Below the pieces are notes generated by a model. It was not told the origin of the DNA. It did not search any database and worked only from the letters and a program-made list of their open reading frames with translations. Position numbers and translations under genes: made by a program. Positions 15,338 to 23,218 of a stretch of 28,575 nt of DNA are shown here, in pieces; position 1 is the first letter of the stretch; the number at the start of each line of letters is the position of its first letter. Origin of the DNA: CAYYYA01 sp964487895 (GTDB lineage: Bacteria; Patescibacteriota; Patescibacteriia; UBA1558; 2-01-FULL-52-15); the NCBI GenBank assembly GCA_964487895.1, contig CAZASM010000011.1:1-28575 (forward strand). Direction: 5' to 3'.

Positions 15338-16684
15338 CTAAAACTGCAACACTGTCTTCATCTCCTTCACTTCCTCCTGCTGACCTCTGATAACTTTTTC
15401 AATATTAAATGTTCCATACTTTGGCGCTTCGATGAAACCCTCCATCGCCGCTTCGGCTAGCCAACCAGAATCCAGTAAATCAAAGAGCCACTCTTCGACA
15501 AACTCCGGATCCAGCTGGTCTGTACCAGCACCGATAGTATCTACCCAGATACGATTAAACTTCTCTTGTGAACCAATAGGCTCAGACATGATTAGAGGAA
15601 TACCGAGAGCCACGTAAAAACTTAATTCGCTGGGCTTGGTCCAAAGAATATCAGTAGTGCGTAAAATTTTATCGAATTTATTGAAATAGGCGTACTTATC
15701 CGGAGCGCTAATAATAATAACATCTTTCTCCTTCAAAGCTTGTCCCAGTCCTGCCTTGTGTGCGGACTCTTGGAAGTAGCGCGCCACATCGTTATGAATA
15801 CCAGCAACCAAAACTAAACGAATCCTTCCTTGCTTAATCTTATGCCGCAATCCGAAAAGAATAGCAGCTCCCAATTCTCGCTGCGCGCCTGCTCCACCAA
15901 CGGCGAAGGTTAAAGTCAGTGGGTGGTTACTTTTTTTCGGTAAATGAGCTGGTTTAATATACTGCTTAAAAACACCTTGGTATTGTCTCCAATATAACCC
16001 TTTAGTGTCTAGATTTTTTATTCGGTGACGTATATCTTCCTGAAGTAATCCCAAATGAACATCACCAAGATTATCTACCGGTAAAGGAAAGCCTGTGAGA
16101 AAAATTCGTTCCGATGGTACACCATACAGTCTCAGACGTTCTACAACTCGGTAACTGGGGGCTAAATAGTTGATTCTACTCTGACTAGGTTTGGCCGACA
16201 CCCAAGCTCGACTAATATCAGTATCCGTAGCAAGACAATAAATATGACCGGGATAACGAAAAGCGTCTGCCATCAAGGCTGGAACAAAAAAAGAGGTAAT
16301 CAGTGGCGCAGGATCTTCGGCTAATTTATTAATCAAATGTCTACCCCAGTTTTTTTTCCTGATTAGATAGTCAATCTGTCTTACCTGAGCATTTGGTCGA
16401 GACAAATCTCGATGCGGATAAAATGAAGGAATAGACTGTAGACGATCATAAAAATTAAAAACCGCACCACCGATCAATGGTACTCCTTTGAAACGAGAGA
16501 TAAACTCATAAAACTCACGTCCTTCTTGCCACCAGCGTCGATCTTCTTTTGGAATACCGGGATAATTATTAGCATTAATAATCCTACCGCCAGAAAGATA
16601 TTTCAGAGGAAAGGCCGCTCTCTGATGTCCGTAGCCCATGTCGGCAGCAATAACCCAAGCTTTTTTATTTTTATGTTTTTTCAT
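15338..16684 (-). CDS. GT28/MurG-like glycosyltransferase
   Basis: A 448-aa protein from ATG 16684, which overlaps the upstream small membrane protein gene by 4 bp (ATGA). The N-terminal Rossmann half opens with 'WVIAADMGYGHQRAA' (about residues 11-25), like the glycine/His loop of MurG, diacylglycerol glucosyltransferases and MGDG synthases. The C-terminal half has 'FAVGGAGAQRELG' (about 260-272) and 'TKPSELSFYVALGIP' (about 349-363), the nucleotide-sugar binding region, where the Glu normally contacts the donor ribose. It may glycosylate a lipid or cell-wall precursor at the inner face of the membrane. A named acceptor would be guesswork. Confidence 0.75.
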   Translation of the reverse strand: MKKHKNKKAWVIAADMGYGHQRAAFPLKYLSGGRIINANNYPGIPKEDRRWWQEGREFYEFISRFKGVPLIGGAVFNFYDRLQSIPSFYPHRDLSRPNAQVRQIDYLIRKKNWGRHLINKLAEDPAPLITSFFVPALMADAFRYPGHIYCLATDTDISRAWVSAKPSQSRINYLAPSYRVVERLRLYGVPSERIFLTGFPLPVDNLGDVHLGLLQEDIRHRIKNLDTKGLYWRQYQGVFKQYIKPAHLPKKSNHPLTLTFAVGGAGAQRELGAAILFGLRHKIKQGRIRLVLVAGIHNDVARYFQESAHKAGLGQALKEKDVIIISAPDKYAYFNKFDKILRTTDILWTKPSELSFYVALGIPLIMSEPIGSQEKFNRIWVDTIGAGTDQLDPEFVEEWLFDLLDSGWLAEAAMEGFIEAPKYGTFNIEKVIRGQQEEVKEMKTVLQF

Positions 16685-16923
16685 CGATAAACAGTCAAAT
16701 ACTCCCAAATAGCCAACAAGGCATAGGCTGGGATTAAGACCGACAGAGCTGTCAGACTACGAAATAATTTCCAACGCAGTTTGGAACTAAAAATCTCCCA
16801 GATAATACTGAGAGATAATAATATTAGAGCGATTATGGGCCAATCGAGAAGTAGTCTCAAAACTGACGCAATGACAATGAGCGCACACATTCTAAGCAGT
16901 AAATTTTTGTTTTTGTTTTTCAT
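16681..16923 (-). CDS. Small integral membrane protein
   Basis: An 80-aa protein from ATG 16923 (a TTG at 16929 is also in frame). A Lys/Asn-rich start is followed by two or three hydrophobic helices (about residues 8-26, 27-42 and 55-74), with a basic loop 'SSKLRWKLFR' between. No family is recognised. It is translationally coupled to the glycosyltransferase gene, so it may help place that enzyme at the membrane. Confidence 0.65.
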   Translation of the reverse strand: MKNKNKNLLLRMCALIVIASVLRLLLDWPIIALILLSLSIIWEIFSSKLRWKLFRSLTALSVLIPAYALLAIWEYLTVYR

Positions 16924-16959
16924 AACCAAAATTACTCTTCAGATAATTTCAACGATATT

Positions 16960-16968
16960 ATTATAACA
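16960..16968 (-). promoter_or_regulatory. Extended -10 promoter of the glycosyltransferase operon
   Basis: TGTTATAAT on the minus strand abuts the T-run of the terminator at 16968-16987. The predicted leader before ATG 16923 is about 30 nt. Confidence 0.55.
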
Positions 16969-16987
16969 AAAAAACCGCCCGAGCGGT
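16968..16987 (-). terminator. Terminator of the ZU5-like lipoprotein gene
   Basis: ACCGC/GCGGT (16974-16978 and 16983-16987) with a 4-nt loop is followed on the minus strand by seven Ts (16968-16974). It lies 28 nt past the stop. Confidence 0.8.
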
Positions 16988-17015
16988 AGGTAATGTTCCT
17001 CTGAATATTAGAATA

Positions 17016-17624
17016 CTATTTCGCAGCTAAGGGAACTATCATAAACCCAGCTTTGTAAAACTTACTTATCTTTGCTGTAACAGTTTTAGTCGATCGATTA
17101 TAAACACTCGGTAGAGGAATGTAGGTCATCTTTTTGTCATCAAAATAATTTAGTGCCAATTCAAAATTATCTTGACTAAATGTCTGGTAGCCAGCTTTAT
17201 ACGGTGGTATTGCATCGTCCGTAAATGTAATTGACAAGGTTGCTTCTTTTGTTAAAACTGTTTCCTGCGGAGCAATTATATATGAGCCACCAATAAACTT
17301 ATCAAATTTAAGGGCTGGGAAAGCCACGATCTTAATTTGAGACGTTGTTTCGAGAGCCCCAGTTGGTACAGTTAACGTTGCTGTACTATAGACTACCCCA
17401 CTCTGTTTATCTCTCGAAGATGCTTTTAGGAGTACGTCGCCTTCAGAGCTTGTAACTGGTGTGGGGATAACATCTGTCGTAATTGGTGCTTGTTGTACAG
17501 ATGGTAATTTCTGAATATTTTGTTGATCTGACGGACTTATAGGAAGTACATTATTTTTAGCACAAGCAGAAAAAGTTAACGGCAAAACCGACAATATAAC
17601 TATTAGCGATAATTTCTGTTTCAT
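17016..17624 (-). CDS. Lipoprotein with a ZU5-like beta domain
   Basis: A 202-aa protein from ATG 17624. The signal peptide ends in 'PLTFSAC', a near-lipobox with C21 as the lipidated residue. After a Pro/Gln/Thr-rich spacer, 'ATLTVPTGALETTSQIKI' (about residues 82-99) resembles the opening of ZU5-type domains ('v.vP.GAl...t.I'). 'EATLSITFTDDAIPP' and 'TVTAKISKFYKAGFMIVP' continue an all-beta fold. It is probably an exposed domain on the outer face of the membrane. The gene starts 7 nt after the ParB-like gene. Function unknown. Confidence 0.7.
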   Translation of the reverse strand: MKQKLSLIVILSVLPLTFSACAKNNVLPISPSDQQNIQKLPSVQQAPITTDVIPTPVTSSEGDVLLKASSRDKQSGVVYSTATLTVPTGALETTSQIKIVAFPALKFDKFIGGSYIIAPQETVLTKEATLSITFTDDAIPPYKAGYQTFSQDNFELALNYFDDKKMTYIPLPSVYNRSTKTVTAKISKFYKAGFMIVPLAAK

Positions 17625-17631
17625 AGTCAAA

Positions 17632-18135
17632 TTAATGCTTCAGAGCCTTATAAAATGTGACCTCCGCCCAGATCTTCTCAACTCCAGCAATCTTGTGCGC
17701 AGCGACAATATGAGCACCATCAGCCACGAAGCCTTCGAATTTATTTCTGAAAGGAATAGCATGGACCACAATCGGAGTTACCTCGCTATTAAATTGCCCA
17801 GATTTCAAAGCGCTGACAATCGAAGCCACTTCCAGATTATCAGGCTGTAATGGAACGAAGCCATAAGCGTATTGTTCAAACTTTTTTTCGACAGTACCGC
17901 AGAGAGAACTAATAGAGACTAACTGCTTGCTACGTTTCAAAGGTTTAAAGAGTTTTTTGAAATCAGGAAAAACTTCCGACAGTGAATACATCGGGATATC
18001 TTGGGCTAGGCGCTCCTCTGAGGTCAATTCTAAATCCTTGGCCGGATTCGCCACATACTCAGCCATAGCTGCTTGGGTGAAAGAATCGTCCAAAAATAAG
18101 CGTAATTTTTCAGTATCTATTGGTTCTTGCAACAT
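17632..18135 (-). CDS. ParB/sulfiredoxin-like domain protein
   Basis: A 167-aa soluble protein. The C-terminal part 'FEGFVADGAHIVAAHKIAGV' followed by 'EKIWAEVTFY' (about residues 133-163) follows the ParB N-terminal pattern 'y.vvDGhhR..Aa...G...v.a.v'. The family's usual Arg after the His is replaced ('GAHIVAA'), so nucleotide binding or cleavage is uncertain. There is no helix-turn-helix, so it is not a full ParB. Upstream is a TTGACA/TAGCAT promoter with the -10 close to the ATG. Confidence 0.5.
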   Translation of the reverse strand: MLQEPIDTEKLRLFLDDSFTQAAMAEYVANPAKDLELTSEERLAQDIPMYSLSEVFPDFKKLFKPLKRSKQLVSISSLCGTVEKKFEQYAYGFVPLQPDNLEVASIVSALKSGQFNSEVTPIVVHAIPFRNKFEGFVADGAHIVAAHKIAGVEKIWAEVTFYKALKH

Positions 18136-18141
18136 GGTAGT

Positions 18142-18169
18142 ATGCTACCTTATTTCCGAATAATGTCAA
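18142..18169 (-). promoter_or_regulatory. Candidate promoter of the ParB-like gene
   Basis: TTGACA (18164-18169) lies 6 nt past the stop of the 1241-aa gene, with TAGCAT (18142-18147) 16 nt further on. Only 6 nt then separate the -10 from ATG 18135. Confidence 0.5.
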
Positions 18170-18174
18170 AATGG

Positions 18175-21100
18175 CTATTTCCAACTGCCGACGACAACAT
18201 TAATACCAAAGCGACTCCAGCCATAAGGATTGAAGCTGCGAATCACCGAGGTACGATTGAAGTCGGCACCAGGAGAATAAATATCAATCTTTTGTCGACT
18301 ACCAGAATATCTAGAAACAACTATTTCAGCTTTATTATCAAAGCTATCAATATCTCCTGTAGCCACCCTTAGACCTCCTGTAAAATTCTGACTCCCTGCA
18401 GGTAACTCTTTCAAAACCGCTAAGGATGACGATAACAAGAAAACTTTCGCTGGTTGTTGTCCTTCGGTCAAACTAACGATAATCTGTGCCTCGGAACCAT
18501 TAACAGCAGCGATACTCAAGGAAATTCCGACCAACTGACCAGTGGTTATCACTTCTTTAGTCGTCTTCAAAACTAATTTTCCACTTTCTAAAGCAAAAAC
18601 ACTGACCAACGGTTGTCCGTTACTAGCCGGAGCTACGGCGATAATAGCCTTACCGCTAGCATCTAACATGCCAGCTGTAATATTCACACCGCCTCTAAAT
18701 TCACGATCAAAGGCCGAAATTTCAGCAATCATTTCACCGGTTGGTTTAAAGACTCGCAATAAAGGTCCGGTACCGCTAGCAGGAGCTGTAATCAACTCGT
18801 CTGTACCATCACCATCGAGATCAGCGGCAGCGACATTGACACCGCCACGGAAATTCTCTGGATATGCTAGGAATGAGCTCAGTGATTTTCCTGCCTGATC
18901 AAATAATTTCACCTCTGGTTTACCGCCTCGTCCTGGAGCCACCGCAATTTCTTCTGTGCCATCATTATTCTTATCTATCAGAGCAACACTACCTCCAAGA
19001 CGGCGCCAAGCAGAAAAAGCATTAAATTGTGATAATAACGCTCCTTGATTATCAAAAACACGAACTAAACTCGGACCGCCAGAACTAGGAATAGTAATAA
19101 TTCTTTGGGTAGCGTTAACCGTAAACTGAATAGTCGTTGGAGAAGCGTCTTCATTATTTGCTTCATCAACAGCAGAGATAGCGATTGTCTGAGGTCCGTT
19201 AGTCAGGTGACGAAGTGTTAGGGTACTACCTGTCAGAGACTTCTTTAGTCCACCATTGTGACTATAGTTAAACCGTAATTTATTGGAAGCTGTTTGATTA
19301 TCAGTACCCGTCAGCGTCAAGGTAAGCCAATTTTTTGTTAAGATTGCAGACGTAACCACATTGCCTGTTTGTGGAGCGACGATGTCTAAAGTTGTTTCTT
19401 GGCAGACTCTAGTCTCATTTTTGAACCCCGGCAATGAACAACGATTTTGATCAGTACAAGTTCGGGTTTGTTTATTATCAGAACAACCAGACCAGTCATT
19501 ACAAAGATAATTTGCTGTACAATTTGTACTACAACTCTGGGTTAAGCTCGGGCGTGAAGCTGTCGTTCCGCAACGGTTAGCATCAGTACAGGTTTTTGAT
19601 TGCTGACCATTAGTACAAGCAGACCAAGCTGTACAAGTCCAGCTCTCAGTACAGCCAGTGGGTGGTGTCACTGAACCACAACTTTGAGATAGCGCTGGCC
19701 TATTCGCCGTGGTGCCACAAGCATGAGTATCTGTACAGGTTTTGGTTTGTTGACCGTTAGCACAAGCCGACCAACCTGAGCAGGTCCAAGCCTCGATACA
19801 AGCCGAGGCGCCGCAACTTTGGGTCAATCCAGGCTTATTCACTACTGTCCCACAGGTATTAAGATCCCAGCATTGTCTACTCTGCTGACCAGAACTACAA
19901 GCATTCCAATCGCTGCAAGTCCAGCTTTCTGGACAGTTAGCCACGACCGAAGCTGGAATCAAAATAGCTCCCTCCTGATTTTTCAAAGTTATCGAGGTAA
20001 TCGGCGTGGTATCAACCGTACCATCATCTTTCAACTGATAATATGTACCACCAAGATCATGAGTTGTCGCGGAGCTTGAATCAGTAAATCCGCAATACTC
20101 TCTAAATTTAGTTAGAACTAAAGCTTTGGAATAATTGCGAGCAAAGATATAGTAATTCTTTTGAATTGCAGCGCCTTGAGCTGTCTTACAATTACTGTCG
20201 TTCGTAAAAGTACGAGCATTATTTGTCGTAGAAGGATCAATACCCGAAGCGAACAAATAGTGTTCTGTCGTACCTGTCGTAGCAGCAGCACCAAAGACAT
20301 CTGTCTTACCAGTTGGTATCGTCACCGGCCGGCCAATATTATATTCTAATAAAGGCGTCCAAGAAAAATCAGTGATTGAAGTTCTCTCGGTGCCAGGGTT
20401 TGAACCAGCAGGCGGTATCTGCGAAGTAGCATCATAATACTCATAAATCAAATTCTTATTGTTCAATAAATAGTAGTAGCTGGTCAAAAATTTCTTAGAA
20501 CGAACCACCTCAGAGGCAGCATAGTTATAACCACTGAGAATGAAACGATAATTTCCTTGCAGACTTTCTTGCAAAATTGTTTTGGAACGTAGATAGTCAG
20601 TATAAGTATGAGCGTAGCCACCGCCACCCATCGGAGCTCCGATAGAATTTTCATACACTTCCCAGAGTTGAAAATAGTTAATAGCGTCCAGACCTTGAAA
20701 ACCAGTATGCTTCCAGGGATAGACCAGATACTCTGCTGGATTAATACTATTAACGATAAATTCTTTCTTTTGACCAAAATAGTTCGATACATAGGTTCTG
20801 AGGTTTGCCTGTACATTGAACGTTTCCTGAACTCGCGGATGACTAGCTGCATGGGCAGCATCAGTTGGAATTCCATCGTAAACCTCACTATACTCCAAAT
20901 TTGAATTCATAGGAGTGAAGGCAGCAATATCAGAAAAAACATAATCACTAACAACACCAGCATAATTCATGATGTTGGTAGTCTTATTTTGCGTGTAGGC
21001 TAACCAATCAGCGCTACGATAGTTCATCCAACGCCAACCTGGTAAATATGGATCGTTAACCCGAGAAGCAGCTGTGGAAGTAGCTCGAGCGAAATGATCC

Positions 21101-21900
21101 GTAGCGCTAGTCGAACAACCAGGACTATTAATATCCCAACCAACCGGACGGTTGCTAGGATCAAACCCTGGACGACAAATGTACCCTTCTGTCCGAGTAC
21201 CAACTTGAGTATCTTCAATAAAATGCAGATAAGCGCTTTCTGAGCTAGCACAACTATGACTAGCGCAATATGTCGGATAACCTGATTTTACTTCGCTCGG
21301 GGTAAATGTTGGTAAATTCACATATGAATAGAGTCTTGTGGTTTTATTCAGAGCTTTCAACGGAACACGATGATGTGCATGAGCACCGGTGATATCATAA
21401 TGCGCAGCTATCCAAGGTAAATCATTATAAGACGGGCAGTTGTTAATATTACTAGCTGAATCGCCAACGCAGTACGGTATAGCTTCGTTAAAAATCTTTA
21501 ATTGTGGTTGATGAGTACAGCTACCATCGAGCCAAGGATAGGTCCCAGCAGGACAACCACATGCTTGATTATCCTCTATTATTTGACCGTTAACACACTT
21601 CTTGGACCGGTCAGTATCTACACCAGTCCGGGCAAAGACACACTGCCCATCAGACGTACCTTCATTACAACTAACAGCAGCAATATGTAAAGTATCGGTG
21701 GTCGCAGATGAGTTGACTTGCATTCCAGCGAAGCCCAGCGCTGACAAAACTAACAAAGATCCACCAACATACACTACTTTATGACGATGGTGCCAATGCC
21801 GACGAACCAAATCAGCGCCCGCCATAAACACCAAAAAACCCCCAAGAAGTTCCCAGCGAGTTTTCGGTTTAACCTTAGTAAAAGAAAATTTGGATTTCAT
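18175..21900 (-). CDS. Giant anchored surface protein (possible glycosidase domain, thrombospondin-like repeats, FG-GAP-like propeller)
   Basis: A 1241-aa protein from ATG 21900. Two N-terminal membrane helices (about residues 17-33 and 43-61) flank a basic His/Arg loop. A Cys-rich segment (about 78-130) follows. Residues ~135-655 look enzymatic: 'GVVSDYVFSDIAAF', 'FILSGYNYAASE' and a closing beta part with 'YYIFARNYSKALVLTKF' and 'ITLKNQEGAILIP', reminiscent of hypothetical glycosyl hydrolase family GHL15. Four thrombospondin type-1-like repeats ('WTCSxWxxC..GQQxxxC') span about 658-835. A beta-sandwich (about 842-930) and FG-GAP/VCBS-like repeats (about 940-1241, with 'DLDGDGTDELITAPA') finish it. 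No sortase signal is seen; anchoring is N-terminal. Probably a surface glycan-binding or glycan-cutting protein (inference). Confidence 0.8.
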   Translation of the reverse strand: MKSKFSFTKVKPKTRWELLGGFLVFMAGADLVRRHWHHRHKVVYVGGSLLVLSALGFAGMQVNSSATTDTLHIAAVSCNEGTSDGQCVFARTGVDTDRSKKCVNGQIIEDNQACGCPAGTYPWLDGSCTHQPQLKIFNEAIPYCVGDSASNINNCPSYNDLPWIAAHYDITGAHAHHRVPLKALNKTTRLYSYVNLPTFTPSEVKSGYPTYCASHSCASSESAYLHFIEDTQVGTRTEGYICRPGFDPSNRPVGWDINSPGCSTSATDHFARATSTAASRVNDPYLPGWRWMNYRSADWLAYTQNKTTNIMNYAGVVSDYVFSDIAAFTPMNSNLEYSEVYDGIPTDAAHAASHPRVQETFNVQANLRTYVSNYFGQKKEFIVNSINPAEYLVYPWKHTGFQGLDAINYFQLWEVYENSIGAPMGGGGYAHTYTDYLRSKTILQESLQGNYRFILSGYNYAASEVVRSKKFLTSYYYLLNNKNLIYEYYDATSQIPPAGSNPGTERTSITDFSWTPLLEYNIGRPVTIPTGKTDVFGAAATTGTTEHYLFASGIDPSTTNNARTFTNDSNCKTAQGAAIQKNYYIFARNYSKALVLTKFREYCGFTDSSSATTHDLGGTYYQLKDDGTVDTTPITSITLKNQEGAILIPASVVANCPESWTCSDWNACSSGQQSRQCWDLNTCGTVVNKPGLTQSCGASACIEAWTCSGWSACANGQQTKTCTDTHACGTTANRPALSQSCGSVTPPTGCTESWTCTAWSACTNGQQSKTCTDANRCGTTASRPSLTQSCSTNCTANYLCNDWSGCSDNKQTRTCTDQNRCSLPGFKNETRVCQETTLDIVAPQTGNVVTSAILTKNWLTLTLTGTDNQTASNKLRFNYSHNGGLKKSLTGSTLTLRHLTNGPQTIAISAVDEANNEDASPTTIQFTVNATQRIITIPSSGGPSLVRVFDNQGALLSQFNAFSAWRRLGGSVALIDKNNDGTEEIAVAPGRGGKPEVKLFDQAGKSLSSFLAYPENFRGGVNVAAADLDGDGTDELITAPASGTGPLLRVFKPTGEMIAEISAFDREFRGGVNITAGMLDASGKAIIAVAPASNGQPLVSVFALESGKLVLKTTKEVITTGQLVGISLSIAAVNGSEAQIIVSLTEGQQPAKVFLLSSSLAVLKELPAGSQNFTGGLRVATGDIDSFDNKAEIVVSRYSGSRQKIDIYSPGADFNRTSVIRSFNPYGWSRFGINVVVGSWK
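19399..19929 (-). repeat. Four tandem thrombospondin type-1-like repeats
   Basis: Each ~45-residue unit carries 'W/YxCxxWxxC', then 'QxxxCxDxxxC', then a closing Cys. The starts are about 44-49 codons apart. The first three are close copies and the fourth is diverged. Confidence 0.8.
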
Positions 21901-21909
21901 CAATTATAC

Positions 21910-22242
21910 TTACCATTTATTAACGGCAATAATATAATTCGCTACTGAGACAACGATACTAAATAGTATTGCCGGCCAAAGACCTGCCACAGAAAATCCA
22001 GGTACTAGCAAACCTAATAGCAGAATCATCAAGCCATTGATAACCAGACTAAATAAGCCAAGAGTTAAAATAGTAATAGGCAATGTCAGTAATAACAACA
22101 CTGGTCGAACCAAAAAATTTAATAAGCCCAAAACCAAAGCTGCTACTAAAGCGACCCAAAAACTTCCGACAAAAACACCAGGAATAATATAAGCCGCAGC
22201 CATGATAATCAACGCCCGGACAAACCAACGGATAATGATCAT
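21910..22242 (-). CDS. PF04020-type (phage holin 4 family/YvlD-like) membrane protein
   Basis: A 110-aa protein with four hydrophobic segments. The family hallmarks are 'RWFVRALIIMAAAYIIPG', 'ALVLGLLNFLVRPVLLLLTLP' split by the conserved Asn/Arg-Pro, and 'LGLFSLVINGLMILLL'. Despite the holin name, most members are chromosomal membrane proteins of unknown function. It lies 3 nt after the Lys-rich small protein gene and 9 nt before the giant surface protein gene, which suggests one operon. No phage gene is near. Confidence 0.85.
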   Translation of the reverse strand: MIIIRWFVRALIIMAAAYIIPGVFVGSFWVALVAALVLGLLNFLVRPVLLLLTLPITILTLGLFSLVINGLMILLLGLLVPGFSVAGLWPAILFSIVVSVANYIIAVNKW

Positions 22243-22245
22243 AGA

Positions 22246-22491
22246 TTATTTTTTAGCTAGTTTCTTCTTGTGACGAGAAGCCATGACAGCGACCAGAGCC
22301 AGACCTGCTGCTGTGGCTGCTAACTTTTTCTTCGTGTCTGGATCTAGAGCGTCAAAACGTTTCTTAGCTTTAGCAATCAAATCTTCTGCTTGTTGCACTA
22401 AATCAGCAGCTTGTTGCTTCAAGTTATCAGGCTTAGCCTTAGCTTTAGGCTTATTAGTAGACTGAGAACGGGTTATTTTTTTCTTGATCAT
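22246..22491 (-). CDS. Small Lys/Ala-rich protein with a C-terminal hydrophobic segment
   Basis: An 81-aa protein. A basic N-terminus (about residues 1-22) precedes an amphipathic, coiled-coil-like helix 'NLKQQAADLVQQAEDLIAKA' (about 23-42), then 'LAATAAGLALVAVMA' (about 58-72), a possible membrane helix, and a Lys-rich tail. The layout resembles small stress or membrane-associated proteins, but I recognise no family. It appears to head the operon with the PF04020 protein and the giant surface protein. Its extended -10 promoter would give a leaderless message. Confidence 0.65.
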   Translation of the reverse strand: MIKKKITRSQSTNKPKAKAKPDNLKQQAADLVQQAEDLIAKAKKRFDALDPDTKKKLAATAAGLALVAVMASRHKKKLAKK

Positions 22492-22499
22492 ATGATGAT

Positions 22500-22508
22500 A
22501 TTATACCA
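22500..22508 (-). promoter_or_regulatory. Extended -10 promoter, probably leaderless
   Basis: TGGTATAAT on the minus strand ends 8 nt before ATG 22491. Confidence 0.55.
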
Positions 22509-22520
22509 AAAATACAGAAG

Positions 22521-22542
22521 AAAAAACAGCCTTAGGCTGTTT
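22521..22542 (-). terminator. Terminator of the LLTAC lipoprotein gene
   Basis: AAACAGCC (22524-22531) and GGCTGTTT (22535-22542) with a 3-nt loop are followed by a T-run on the minus strand (22521-22526). Confidence 0.85.
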
Positions 22543-22566
22543 AATCTTTACTTGCTAAAACCTGTC

Positions 22567-23145
22567 TTAATTGAATTTCAAACTTTTCACCACATCTTCA
22601 AACATCGCTTCTGTCACTTCATCATTCTGTTTACCCAGATAGGTCAGTCTATAAGTCTTGGAGTCACGCGTAAACTGGTACTCAATTACCCTTTGATCAG
22701 CTCTCAAACCATCATAGCGCTTGCCATCAATACCTGCGACTTTAGCATCAGTAGCAGTTAAATCTTTAACTGTGTCTTGATAGTCAGTCAATGACTTACT
22801 GGAAACAGCCAAGACAATCTGTCCAAGGCTATCACTACCTACCGTGCCTAATTTAACTGGATCAGTAATAAATAGATCGTCATTAGTCGTATCTGTAGCT
22901 TGAATCTGCGATTTGATCAAATGACGCCACTGCCATGTACGAGGTCGCATCAGAGTATAACCAACTGCTTTATTTTCATACAGCACTAAAGTATCTTTGG
23001 TCACCGTCTCAGACGTAGTGGTAGCTGTTTCCACTGGAGGTGTGTTGGTATTAGTATTGGTATTACTGTCCAACGGAGCAACTGTTTGGTTACAAGCTGT
23101 TAATAGTAATAAACTCAGGAATGGTAACAAGTATAGTTTTTTCAT
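22567..23145 (-). CDS. Lipoprotein of unknown function
   Basis: A 192-aa protein with a lipoprotein signal peptide ending 'LLLLTAC' (C18 lipidated). An Asn/Thr repeat (N-T, about residues 27-35) and a Thr-rich spacer follow. The folded part (about 50-192) opens with 'YENKAVGYTLMRPRTWQWRH', similar to PsbP-like or DUF-type lipoproteins that begin 'Y.n...gys...P..W'. It closes with 'FEDVVKSLKFN', also typical of that group ('...il.Sf.f'). The activity is unknown. It lies between an ABC exporter gene and the surface-protein operon, with its own promoter. Confidence 0.75.
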   Translation of the reverse strand: MKKLYLLPFLSLLLLTACNQTVAPLDSNTNTNTNTPPVETATTTSETVTKDTLVLYENKAVGYTLMRPRTWQWRHLIKSQIQATDTTNDDLFITDPVKLGTVGSDSLGQIVLAVSSKSLTDYQDTVKDLTATDAKVAGIDGKRYDGLRADQRVIEYQFTRDSKTYRLTYLGKQNDEVTEAMFEDVVKSLKFN

Positions 23146-23182
23146 AGTCCGACAAGCCTAAAAGGCAATTAATTGATTAATA

Positions 23183-23218
23183 TAAGCTTATTATACGGCA
23201 GTGTGTGTCTCTCGTCTA
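23183..23218 (-). promoter_or_regulatory. Promoter of the LLTAC lipoprotein gene
   Basis: TAGACG (23213-23218) and TATAAT (23190-23195) are 17 nt apart on the minus strand. The -35 overlaps the stop codon of the ABC transporter gene. Confidence 0.55.

Noticed and set aside
18127..21784. Many plus-strand and alternate-frame open frames across the giant surface protein gene
   Set aside because: They have no recognisable domains and lie entirely within a well-supported reading frame.
21910..22242. Prophage remnant suggested by a holin-family protein
   Set aside because: PF04020 proteins are common chromosomal membrane proteins, and no phage structural, lysis or integrase genes are near.
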